A stretch of 64,000 nucleotides of DNA, from contig NZ_SLYW01000005.1 in NCBI RefSeq assembly GCF_004343585.1, forward strand, positions 310,001 to 374,000, written 5' to 3'. Shown in pieces: positions 54,951 to 63,455 of this stretch; positions within the stretch are counted from its first letter, which is position 1, and each line of letters starts with the position of its first letter. Made by a program: the position numbers and the translations under genes. The stretch is from Neorhizobium sp. JUb45. GTDB taxonomy: Bacteria; Pseudomonadota; Alphaproteobacteria; Rhizobiales; Rhizobiaceae. The notes below the pieces were generated by a model that saw nothing but the letters and a program-made list of their open reading frames with translations, was not told where the DNA came from and did not search any database.

Positions 54951-56300
54951 TCAGCACTTCTTGGCGTCGGCCGGGCCGAGATCACCGCCAAAGATCTTGG
55001 CGTCGTAAGTGACATCCTTGGCGGGGATGACTTTCTTGACCTCGAGAAGATCGAACTTGTCTTTTGGCGCGGCCTTGCCCTGCACGACGAGGATGTCCTT
55101 GAAGCACTGGTGGTCGTCTGCGCGATAAAGGGTCGGGCCGTTGCCGAGGCCGTCGAAATCGAACCCTTCCAGCGCCTTGATGACTTCCGGAGCATAGAAG
55201 GTGCCGGCACGTTCGCAGGCATCGGCATAAAGCAGTGCCTGCACATAGCAGGTATGCGCGGCCTGCGACGGCGGGGTACCGTATTCCTTGCCGAACGACT
55301 GGGTGAAGGCCTTGGTGCCCGGGTCGGTGAGTTTCCAGTCCCAGTTGGCAGTGCCGTAAATGCCCTTGATCGCCTCGCCAGCGCCCTGTGCCATCAGTTC
55401 GGAGAACAGCGGCACGACGATCTCGAAGGATTTTCCGTTGACCTGCTTGTCGCGCAAACCGAACTGCACCGCCTGGGTCAGCGAGTTGATCATGTCCTTG
55501 CCGTAGTGGTTGAGGATCAGCACATCGGCGCCGGAATTGAGAACCGGGGTGATGTATTGCGAATAATCGCCGATGCCGAGCGGCGTCCGCACCGCCTTGA
55601 CGGTCTGCCAGCCGAGCTTTTCGGTGGCGGCCTTCATCGATTCTTCCTGCGTCCAGCCCCAGGTGTAATCGGCCGTCAGGTGATAGGCCTTGCGGTCAGT
55701 GCCATAGGCTTCGCCGATGACGGGGCCGAGACCGATGCCGGACATGTAGGCGTTGAAGAAATGGCGGAAACCGTAACGTTTCTTGTCCTTGCCGGTCGTG
55801 TCGTTGGAATGGGTGAGGCCTGTCATGAAGATCACGCCGAGATCTTGGCAAAGGCTCTGCACGGCAACGGCTTCAGCCGATGACGAACCGCCAGTGATAA
55901 CGACAGCGCCGTCCTTTTCCACCATGCGCTTGGCGCTGTCGCGCGCCGCATCGGCCTTGGTCTGGGTATCACCGGAGACGAAGGCGACCTTCTTGCCGAG
56001 AATGCCGCTGCCCTTCAGCGCCTTGGACGAGAAGGTCGGCAACATGCCGCCATCGCCCTCGCCATTGAGATGTTTCACGGCCAGCTTGTAGGCCTTGAGC
56101 TCGTCCTGTCCCTCGTCGGCGTAAGGCCCGGACAGAGGCACGTTGAAGCCGAAAGTGACGGTGTCGCCGGTCGGCACGTTGCAGGACATCTTGTCCTGCG
56201 CATAGGCACCACGAACGAAATGCATCGGAGCTGCCAGTGCAAGACCGGACAAAGCGCCGGTACGCAACAGACCACGACGGGTAACGATAATGTTGGACAT
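54951..56300 (-). CDS. ABC transporter substrate-binding protein, LivK/HAAT type, Tat-exported
   Basis: This 449-residue periplasmic binding protein captures the substrate for the importer. Its signal peptide carries a twin-arginine motif (TRRGLLRTG) and ends AYAQ. VTFGFNVPLSGPYADEG, VAFVSGDTQTKADAARDSAKRM, VVITGGSSSAEAVAVQ and VIFMTGLTHSNDTTG are typical of type I HAAT binding proteins. The ligand is not predictable; the set differs from standard Leu/Ile/Val receptors in its length and its inserts. GGGAGGAG precedes the ATG. It is first in the operon, divergent from the giant repeat-protein gene. Confidence 0.9.
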   Translation of the reverse strand: MSNIIVTRRGLLRTGALSGLALAAPMHFVRGAYAQDKMSCNVPTGDTVTFGFNVPLSGPYADEGQDELKAYKLAVKHLNGEGDGGMLPTFSSKALKGSGILGKKVAFVSGDTQTKADAARDSAKRMVEKDGAVVITGGSSSAEAVAVQSLCQDLGVIFMTGLTHSNDTTGKDKKRYGFRHFFNAYMSGIGLGPVIGEAYGTDRKAYHLTADYTWGWTQEESMKAATEKLGWQTVKAVRTPLGIGDYSQYITPVLNSGADVLILNHYGKDMINSLTQAVQFGLRDKQVNGKSFEIVVPLFSELMAQGAGEAIKGIYGTANWDWKLTDPGTKAFTQSFGKEYGTPPSQAAHTCYVQALLYADACERAGTFYAPEVIKALEGFDFDGLGNGPTLYRADDHQCFKDILVVQGKAAPKDKFDLLEVKKVIPAKDVTYDAKIFGGDLGPADAKKC

Positions 56301-56626
56301 GTGACTCCTCCCAAAGTCGGTGAAAACGTTGCACCCCTCCTCAAGAGCGCAGGACCAAAGGCTACCCTCAACCCGGATTTAGCCAATCCAACATTGGTCT
56401 TACGACTATCGTCTAGAAAAACCCGCCTCTGAAGAATCCGGGCAAACCGGATTTGCGACACATTATCAAATTCAGGCTCAGGCAAGCCTCGGTGCATAGG
56501 TTCCGGCACAATCGGGTGAGGACAAGGCTGCAGCTGCACATCTAGAGGCTGTGCAAGGCCAAGGCAGAAACCTGATTACGCTTCGAAAATTCATATTTCG
56601 TTCGATTTAGCCCGGGACCTGTTCAC
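56301..56626. other. Divergent intergenic region, ABC importer / giant repeat protein
   Basis: These 326 bp carry the promoters of both the LivK-like operon (minus) and the giant repeat-protein gene (plus). I see no gene. It is less GC-rich than its surroundings near 56570-56610, where a short CGAAAAT...ATTTCG inverted repeat lies 27-43 bp before the giant gene's ATG. Confidence 0.5.
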
Positions 56627-59600
56627 ATGACTTCGATCGTTTCAAATCTGAGCACGAGCCAGATCAGATCCCTGTCGACGGCATCCGTCGCCGCCTGGTC
56701 GACCGAAGACGTGGCATCGCTTTCGACCAGCCAGATCAATGCATTATCCTCGGCCCAGATCGCCGCACTGGACAAGGAGGATGTCGAAGTCCTCGGCTCC
56801 CAACAGCTGCGCGCGATCTCGCAATCGGCAATCGTCGGCCTGTCGCTGGATCAATTGGCCGTGCTCGATACGCATGCGATCGAAAGCCTGACATCCGCCC
56901 AGGTCGCCGCGATGACGGCCTCGCAGATCGGTGGCTTCTCGACACTTCAGGCGGAAGCACTGACGGAATCGCAGGTCAGCGCGCTCACCTCCGCACAGCT
57001 CGCAGCGCTCGGTCCAGAAGAACTCGCCACATTCTCGACTTTGGACATGGCGTCGATCGGCAGCAAGGCAATCGTTGGCCTGACGACTGAAACCATGGCT
57101 TCGTTGACGACGGCACAGATTGCAGCCCTCAATCCCAAATCGGTCGGCGCTCTGACCACCGGTCAGGTTTCAGCTCTGGCATCCACGCAGGTGGAGGCCT
57201 TGACCGCAGCACAGGCCAAGGAACTGACGGCAACCCAGCTCGGAGTGCTGGGGGCCGCAGGTCTCGCCACATTCTCTGCAGACGAAATCGCCGTTCTCAG
57301 CGGTAACGCGATCGCCGGCATGAATCCTGCAGTGCTTGCCGGCCTTGGTTCCGACCAGATTGCCGCACTGACAACTGTTCAGATCAATGCGATCAAGGCG
57401 TCGCAGGTATCACCGCTCGGCACCGACTTCATTGCCACGCTGTCCACCAGCCAGATCGGCGCATTGAATACCGGTGCTGTCGCGACGCTGACGACGACAC
57501 AGATTGCAGCCATGAGCAGCGCTCAGGTCGAGGCTCTTTCTGTGCCGCAGGTCAAGGCGCTGAGCTCGGCGCAGGTTACGGCCCTCGGTGCGGACGGCAT
57601 TGCCACGTTTACAACGGCTGAAATTGCCGCCCTGTCCAACAAGGCGATACAGGGCCTGACGGACGAGGCCATCGAAAATCTGACACCGCAGCAGATCGCG
57701 GCGTTTAGCACCAGCGCGGTTGCCGCGCTGACCACGGCCCAGATCAAGGCCATGTCTCCGACCCAGATCGAAGCGCTGACGATTGTGCAGGTCAAGGTCC
57801 TGACATCCGCGCAGCTTTCGGCGCTAGACGGTGACGATATTGCGAGATTCACCAACGCGGAAATTGCCGCCATCAGCAACAAGGCGATTTCCGGTCTGAC
57901 GACAGAGGCTCTTGCTGAGCTGTCACCCACGCAGATCGCTTCGATCAGCACCATCGGCATCACCGGCCTGAGCACGTTGCAAATCAAGGCTCTTACCACC
58001 GCCCAGGTCGATGCACTCTCGGCAAGCCAGATAAGAGTTCTGACCTCGGGGCAAGTGGCCTATCTGACCAGCGAACAGATCGAGACCTTTTCTCCCGACG
58101 AAATCGCAGCAATCAACATCAAGGCGTTGGCAGGCCTCGGCAGTGCCGGAGTTAGCGCTTTCTCGACCGCACAGATTGCCGCGCTGACGTCAGCACAGGC
58201 AAGCGCACTCAGCACCATCCAGATTGCGGCGCTCTCCACCGCGCAGGTTGACGCGCTGAGTACCACCCATTTCCGCGCCATGAAAAGCACACAGATCGCG
58301 GCACTTGGCGCCGACAACATGGCAACGCTTTCCGAAGCGGAGATTGCATCGATTGCCAGCAGTGCGGTGGTAGGCCTTACAACGGCTGCCGTCGCTGCGC
58401 TGACGACGGCGCAGATCGCAGCCCTGACCACAGCCCAAATTTCGGCGCTGACGCCCGCTCACATGACGGCGTTGACGGTTGATCAGGCCGAGGCACTGAC
58501 GCCTGCCCAGGTGAAAGCGCTGACGTCCAAGCAGATCGCTGCGCTGGGAAATGACGATATCGCGACATTCTCGACCGACGATATCGCCTCCATCACCGCC
58601 CGTGCCATGCCAGGCCTCAGCACAGATGCCTTGGTAGCACTTTCGTCCGCACAGGTGGCCGCTCTCGATACGAGCGCCATCGCGGCCCTGAAGGCGAACC
58701 AGATCGCGGTGATCGATACGGACTTCATTGCCGCACTATCAACGAAGCAGATTGCGGCACTCAGCACGACAGCCGTCGCACGCCTGAGTACCGGGCAGAT
58801 CGATATCATGAGCAACGCCCAGCTCGAAGCGCTGTCAGTGAACCAGATCAGGGTGATGACCTCTGACCAGCTGTCCGTGCTCGACAGGAACGATATCGCG
58901 ACATTCTCGACAGCCGAGATCGCGGCACTCTCCTCCAGCGCCATCTCCGGTCTTGGCCCGGAGGTTTTTGGCAGCCTTTCCACGGCACAGATCGCAGCCC
59001 TGAGTGCCGGCGCAGTAACCGGCCTGACATCCGATCAGGTCGCAGCGCTCAGTACGGCACAGGTTGATGCCTTCACGATCACCCAGATCAAGGCGATGAC
59101 GGCGAACCAGGCGATGGGACTTGGCGCCGACGATATCGCTACTTTCTCGACGGCAGAAATTGCAGCGCTTAGCAACAAGGCCGCCGCAAGCCTCGGCACC
59201 GATGCTTTCGCCGCACTGTCTTCGGCGCAGATCGGAGCGCTGAGCACGACTGCGATAGCCGGACTGACTGTCGATCAGATCGATAGGCTTTCCAGCGCAC
59301 AGCTGGCAGCTCTTTCTCCAGCTCAGATCAGGTCCCTGAGTTCCACACAGCTGGCGGCTCTTGAACCGGAAGATATCGCGGCATTTTCGACAACCGGTAT
59401 TGCAGCAATCAGCAACAGAGCCATTGGTGGCCTCAGTGCGGCTGCGATGGCGGCACTCTCGACTGCACAGGTCGCAGCGCTGAGCACGCTCGCCATCACA
59501 GGACTGAGCACCACCCAGGTTGAAGCGCTCGGCAGCGAGCAGATTTCTGCGCTGTCGACCGCACAGATCAAGGCCCTCAACGCATCGCAGGTCGGCGCCC

Positions 59601-62600
59601 TCGGCGACGACATCGAACTTCTCTCCGCCGCGCAGATCGCAGCGCTCAGCGCCACCGGACTGGTGGGCTTGAGCAGCCAGCAGATTGAAGCCTTGAGCAC
59701 CGCGCAGGTTGCCGCATTGACCACGGCGCAGATCGCAGCGCTGAGTTCCAAGCAGATCGCTGCCTTCGAGACCATCGATCTTGCCGCTCTCACGACCGCC
59801 CAGATTGCATCCATCAACACGAGCGGCATTCAGGGCCTGACCTCTGACCAGATCGATGCACTCGGCACCGGCCAGATCGCAGCATTGACGACACGGCAGA
59901 TGAATGCGCTGAAATCGGCACAGATCGGCGCGCTGGGAACCGACGATATTGCCGCGCTTTCGACCGCGCAGATCGCCGCATTGAGCTCTTCCGGCATCAA
60001 CGGTCTGAACTCCCAGCAGATTGCAAGCCTGACGACGGCCCAGGCCGAAGCATTGACCAGTGCGCAGGTGGCAGCCCTGACGTCCAAGCAGCTCGCCGTG
60101 CTGGGGCCGGACGAAATCGCCCAGTTCTCCAGCAAGGACATTGCCGCCATCACGCCCGGCGTCATTGCCGGTCTGCCGACCGAAACCATCGCATCACTGT
60201 CGACAGGACAGATCGCGGCGCTCAGCACCGCTGGCATTGGCGGCCTGACGACACGCCAGATTGCAGCACTCAGCACCGCGCAGGTGGAAGCGCTCACAAG
60301 CGCGCAGATCGGCGCGCTCAACTCCGCCCAGCTTGCAGCGCTCGGCACCGACGATCTTGCGACATTCACGACGCGGGAAATTGCCGCCATCAGTGCCACC
60401 GCCATTTCGGGCCTTTCCACCGATACGCTGGCCATGCTGACCACCGGCCAGATCGCCGCGCTCAGCACTGCCGGCATCAGCGGGTTGACGACACGGCAGA
60501 TCGCAGCACTCGGCACCGATCAGGCAGAAGCGCTCACCAGCGCACAGATTGCCGCATTCAGCGCCTCTCAGATAGCTGCCTTCGGCGCCGACGATCTTGC
60601 CACCTTCTCGACCCGTGAAATCTCCGTAATCAGCTCCAGTGCCATCGGCGGACTGACGGCGGAGACGGTGGCATCGCTGTCGACGGCACAGATCGCAGCG
60701 CTCAGCACCGCAAGCACGGCGGCGCTCGGCACCGACCGGATTGCCGCACTGACCAGCGATCAGCTGAAAGCGCTCACCAGTTCGCAGCTCGGAGCACTGA
60801 CCTCCAGACAGGTCGCAGCACTCGGCACGGATGACATCGCCACGCTTTCCACCGGCCAGATCGCTGCACTCAGTGCCGGTGGCATTGCCGGCATGACCAC
60901 GGATCAGATGGCCGCCCTCAGCACCGATCAGGCTGAGGCGCTGACCAGCACGCAGGTCGCGGCACTCAGTTCCAAGCAGGTTGCCGCACTGGGAGCCGAT
61001 GATCTCGCCAAATTCTCCGACGAAGACATGGCGGCAATTACCTCTGGCGCGCTCGCCGGGCTCTCGACGGACGTATTGGCATCGCTTTCGACAGACCAGA
61101 TCGCGGCGCTGAGCGCATCCGGCATCACCGGACTGACCACGGATCTGATTTCCGCACTCAGCAGTGCCCAGATCGAAGCCCTGACGACGGCACAGGTCCA
61201 CGCACTCGGCTCGCGGCAGGTCGCGGCATTCGGTACCGACGATATCGCCGCCCTCTCGACGGCCCAGATCGCAGCTCTCGGTTCCGATGGTATCGCCGGC
61301 CTGTCGAGCACACAGATCGCCGCCTTGAGCACCACACAGGCCGAGGCACTGGTCAGTGCGCAGATTGCGGCCCTGCAGTCTTCGCAGATGGGAGGCCTGA
61401 CACCCGGCGCCATCGACACGTTCACACCCGGAGAAATGGGCGCGATTACACCCGGCGCCATCGCAGGTCTTCCAACCTCCGCGATCGCCTCGTTGTCGAC
61501 GTCCCAGATTGCCGCTCTCAGCGCAGCGGCCATAGCAGGCCTGACGACAGCGCAAATTGCCGCTCTCAGCAGCCATCAGATCGAAGCGCTGACCACGGCG
61601 CAGGTGGCGGCCCTGACATCGCGTCAGGTGGCAGCCCTTGGCACGGATGATCTTGGCGCACTTTCGACAGCCCAGGTGGCTTCTCTCAGCACTGCCGGTA
61701 TCGGCGGCCTGTCCAGCACGCAGATCGCGGCACTTAACACTGAACAGGTCGAGGCGCTCAACGCCACCCAGATCGGCGCCCTGACATCGCGTCAGATTGC
61801 GGCACTCAGCGCCGATGCCATCGAGACCTTCACGACCGCCGAGATCGCGGCGATCAGTTCGATGGCCATTCCGGGTCTGGCAACCAGCGTGATCGCCGGC
61901 CTCTCTACGGAGCAGGTCGCATCGCTCAGTTCGGCTGGGGCTTCGGCACTGACCACCGACCAGATCGTGGCGCTCAGCAGCCATCAGGTGGAGGCGCTGA
62001 CGAGCACGCAGATCGGCGCGCTGAACTCGCGCCAGATCGCCGCCCTTGGCGCTGACGATCTCGCGACCTTCACCACGGCCGAACTTGGCGCCATCAGCTC
62101 GAATGCCATCCCCGGACTTTCGACGGCCGCGATTGCCGGTCTGACGAACAGCCAGGTCGCCGCCTTGAGCACGGGCGGCATTGCCGGCCTGACCACAGCC
62201 CAGGTCGCCGCATTGAGCGTCGATCAGGTGGAATCGCTGACCACCGCCCAGATTGGCGCCCTTGGCTCGAAACAGGTGGCGGCACTGGGTGCCGATGATA
62301 TCGCCGCGCTGACGACCGCCCAGATTGCGGCGATGAGCACAGGCGGCATTGCCGGCCTTGGCAGTACGCAGACAGGCGGGCTTACTCTTGAACAGGTCAA
62401 CAGCCTGTCGACCAGCCAGATCGCGGCACTGACATCGGATGCATTGAGTGGTTTCAGCGTCGCGGCACTGGATGTGCTGTCTCCGGAAAAACTGGCGGCC
62501 ATCAGCTCCACCGGCATGAAGGGCCTGTCGACCGCCTTCATCGCGACCCTGTCGGCCGGCGAGATCGCCGCCCTCGGTACATCGGGCATTTCCGGTCTCA

Positions 62601-63298
62601 GCAGCGACCAGATCCACGCGCTCAGCAATGACCAGCTGGATGCCTTGTCGCTTACCCAGATCGCCGCACTCGGCTCGTCCGGCCTTTCGGGCCTGACGAC
62701 ATCGCAGCTGACGACATTTTCGACCGAAGAACTGGCAGCGATCAACACCGCGGCAGTCCGCGGCCTGCCGACGGCCGTGGTCGCAGCCCTGACAACGGAC
62801 GATATCGCAGCGCTGACGACCGGCCAGATGGCAGCACTCGGCTACAATCAGGTTGCCGCGATGACGACGACCCAGCTCGGTTCGCTGACGATGAGCCAAG
62901 TCGGCGCGCTGACGGCCATCCAGGCGGCAGCACTCGGTGCTGATGATCTTGCGGCATTTTCACCGGAAAACATCATGTCGCTCAGCTCGACGGCGGTCAC
63001 CGGCCTCAGCACCGCGGTGCTGGCAGCCCTGCCGACCACGCAGGCGCAGGCCTTTACCGCTGGCCAGATCGGCGCGATGACCTCGGCGCAGGTTGCAGCA
63101 CTCCAGAGAAGCGATGCCGGCAGCGTTTCCAGCTCCAGCACCTCGTCATCCTACTCGACAACGAGTTTTTCCTCCTATTCGGCAGACAACAGCAACGCCG
63201 CATCGGAAGCGGAAACGTCCGACACCAGCACACAGCAATCGGCCGATACCCAGTCCGACGATGTGGCTTCGATCATCTCCTCCTACCTCGCGGTCTGA
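56627..63298 (+). CDS. Giant octapeptide-repeat protein, candidate type I-secreted surface protein
   Basis: This 2223-residue protein is built almost wholly of about 270 consecutive octapeptides, from residue 8 to about 2165, with the consensus L-[ST]-[ST]-x-Q-[IV]-x-A (for example LSTAQIAA, LTTAQVEA). The register is unbroken except for one 7-residue unit (LGDDIEL). Every tenth unit reads LGxDD[IL]AT followed by F[ST]TxEIAA, giving a superperiod of about 80 residues. There is no Cys, one Trp near residue 24, few basic residues, and no N-terminal signal peptide. The tail (about 2166-2223) is Ser/Thr/Asp-rich and ends DDVASIISSYLAV, as in type I secretion substrates. A Ser/Thr-x-x-Gln capping box in each unit would suit a string of short helices, but a solenoid is also possible. 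I do not know a named family. The start is the ATG at 56627; no strong ribosome binding site is seen. Confidence 0.9.
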   Translation: MTSIVSNLSTSQIRSLSTASVAAWSTEDVASLSTSQINALSSAQIAALDKEDVEVLGSQQLRAISQSAIVGLSLDQLAVLDTHAIESLTSAQVAAMTASQIGGFSTLQAEALTESQVSALTSAQLAALGPEELATFSTLDMASIGSKAIVGLTTETMASLTTAQIAALNPKSVGALTTGQVSALASTQVEALTAAQAKELTATQLGVLGAAGLATFSADEIAVLSGNAIAGMNPAVLAGLGSDQIAALTTVQINAIKASQVSPLGTDFIATLSTSQIGALNTGAVATLTTTQIAAMSSAQVEALSVPQVKALSSAQVTALGADGIATFTTAEIAALSNKAIQGLTDEAIENLTPQQIAAFSTSAVAALTTAQIKAMSPTQIEALTIVQVKVLTSAQLSALDGDDIARFTNAEIAAISNKAISGLTTEALAELSPTQIASISTIGITGLSTLQIKALTTAQVDALSASQIRVLTSGQVAYLTSEQIETFSPDEIAAINIKALAGLGSAGVSAFSTAQIAALTSAQASALSTIQIAALSTAQVDALSTTHFRAMKSTQIAALGADNMATLSEAEIASIASSAVVGLTTAAVAALTTAQIAALTTAQISALTPAHMTALTVDQAEALTPAQVKALTSKQIAALGNDDIATFSTDDIASITARAMPGLSTDALVALSSAQVAALDTSAIAALKANQIAVIDTDFIAALSTKQIAALSTTAVARLSTGQIDIMSNAQLEALSVNQIRVMTSDQLSVLDRNDIATFSTAEIAALSSSAISGLGPEVFGSLSTAQIAALSAGAVTGLTSDQVAALSTAQVDAFTITQIKAMTANQAMGLGADDIATFSTAEIAALSNKAAASLGTDAFAALSSAQIGALSTTAIAGLTVDQIDRLSSAQLAALSPAQIRSLSSTQLAALEPEDIAAFSTTGIAAISNRAIGGLSAAAMAALSTAQVAALSTLAITGLSTTQVEALGSEQISALSTAQIKALNASQVGALGDDIELLSAAQIAALSATGLVGLSSQQIEALSTAQVAALTTAQIAALSSKQIAAFETIDLAALTTAQIASINTSGIQGLTSDQIDALGTGQIAALTTRQMNALKSAQIGALGTDDIAALSTAQIAALSSSGINGLNSQQIASLTTAQAEALTSAQVAALTSKQLAVLGPDEIAQFSSKDIAAITPGVIAGLPTETIASLSTGQIAALSTAGIGGLTTRQIAALSTAQVEALTSAQIGALNSAQLAALGTDDLATFTTREIAAISATAISGLSTDTLAMLTTGQIAALSTAGISGLTTRQIAALGTDQAEALTSAQIAAFSASQIAAFGADDLATFSTREISVISSSAIGGLTAETVASLSTAQIAALSTASTAALGTDRIAALTSDQLKALTSSQLGALTSRQVAALGTDDIATLSTGQIAALSAGGIAGMTTDQMAALSTDQAEALTSTQVAALSSKQVAALGADDLAKFSDEDMAAITSGALAGLSTDVLASLSTDQIAALSASGITGLTTDLISALSSAQIEALTTAQVHALGSRQVAAFGTDDIAALSTAQIAALGSDGIAGLSSTQIAALSTTQAEALVSAQIAALQSSQMGGLTPGAIDTFTPGEMGAITPGAIAGLPTSAIASLSTSQIAALSAAAIAGLTTAQIAALSSHQIEALTTAQVAALTSRQVAALGTDDLGALSTAQVASLSTAGIGGLSSTQIAALNTEQVEALNATQIGALTSRQIAALSADAIETFTTAEIAAISSMAIPGLATSVIAGLSTEQVASLSSAGASALTTDQIVALSSHQVEALTSTQIGALNSRQIAALGADDLATFTTAELGAISSNAIPGLSTAAIAGLTNSQVAALSTGGIAGLTTAQVAALSVDQVESLTTAQIGALGSKQVAALGADDIAALTTAQIAAMSTGGIAGLGSTQTGGLTLEQVNSLSTSQIAALTSDALSGFSVAALDVLSPEKLAAISSTGMKGLSTAFIATLSAGEIAALGTSGISGLSSDQIHALSNDQLDALSLTQIAALGSSGLSGLTTSQLTTFSTEELAAINTAAVRGLPTAVVAALTTDDIAALTTGQMAALGYNQVAAMTTTQLGSLTMSQVGALTAIQAAALGADDLAAFSPENIMSLSSTAVTGLSTAVLAALPTTQAQAFTAGQIGAMTSAQVAALQRSDAGSVSSSSTSSSYSTTSFSSYSADNSNAASEAETSDTSTQQSADTQSDDVASIISSYLAV

Positions 63299-63325
63299 TA
63301 CGCTCGAGAGGATGTAATAACATAA

Positions 63326-63379
63326 GCAGTGGCCAGATTTCCGATCAGGCCACTGCAGGCTTGCTTCGGGCAAGCCTGC
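63326..63379 (+). terminator. Tandem hairpins after the giant repeat-protein gene
   Basis: GCAGTGGCC pairs with GGCCACTGC (63326-63356), and GCAGGCTTG pairs with CAAGCCTGC (63355-63379, 7-base loop). No T run follows, so termination may be weak and read-through into the TPR gene is possible; mRNA 3'-end protection is an alternative role. Confidence 0.5.
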
Positions 63380-63455
63380 CCGGTTACAGCGTTTCAACCT
63401 ATCGCATGTGGTTGCAACGCCGGCCGTCAGGTCGCACAACGCGGGACCTGACATC

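Noticed and set aside
60194..62899. A 901-codon open frame on the minus strand opposite the giant repeat gene
   Set aside because: It is the complement of the octapeptide code, which rarely gives stops in that frame. The predicted product is a Cys/Arg/Gly/His-rich repeat without a ribosome binding site, while the plus-strand frame is open over the whole array.
56700..63100. Regular 24-bp periodicity that could look like a CRISPR array or a DNA tandem repeat
   Set aside because: The units are adjacent without spacers, vary in DNA sequence, keep one reading frame, and lie inside a coding sequence.
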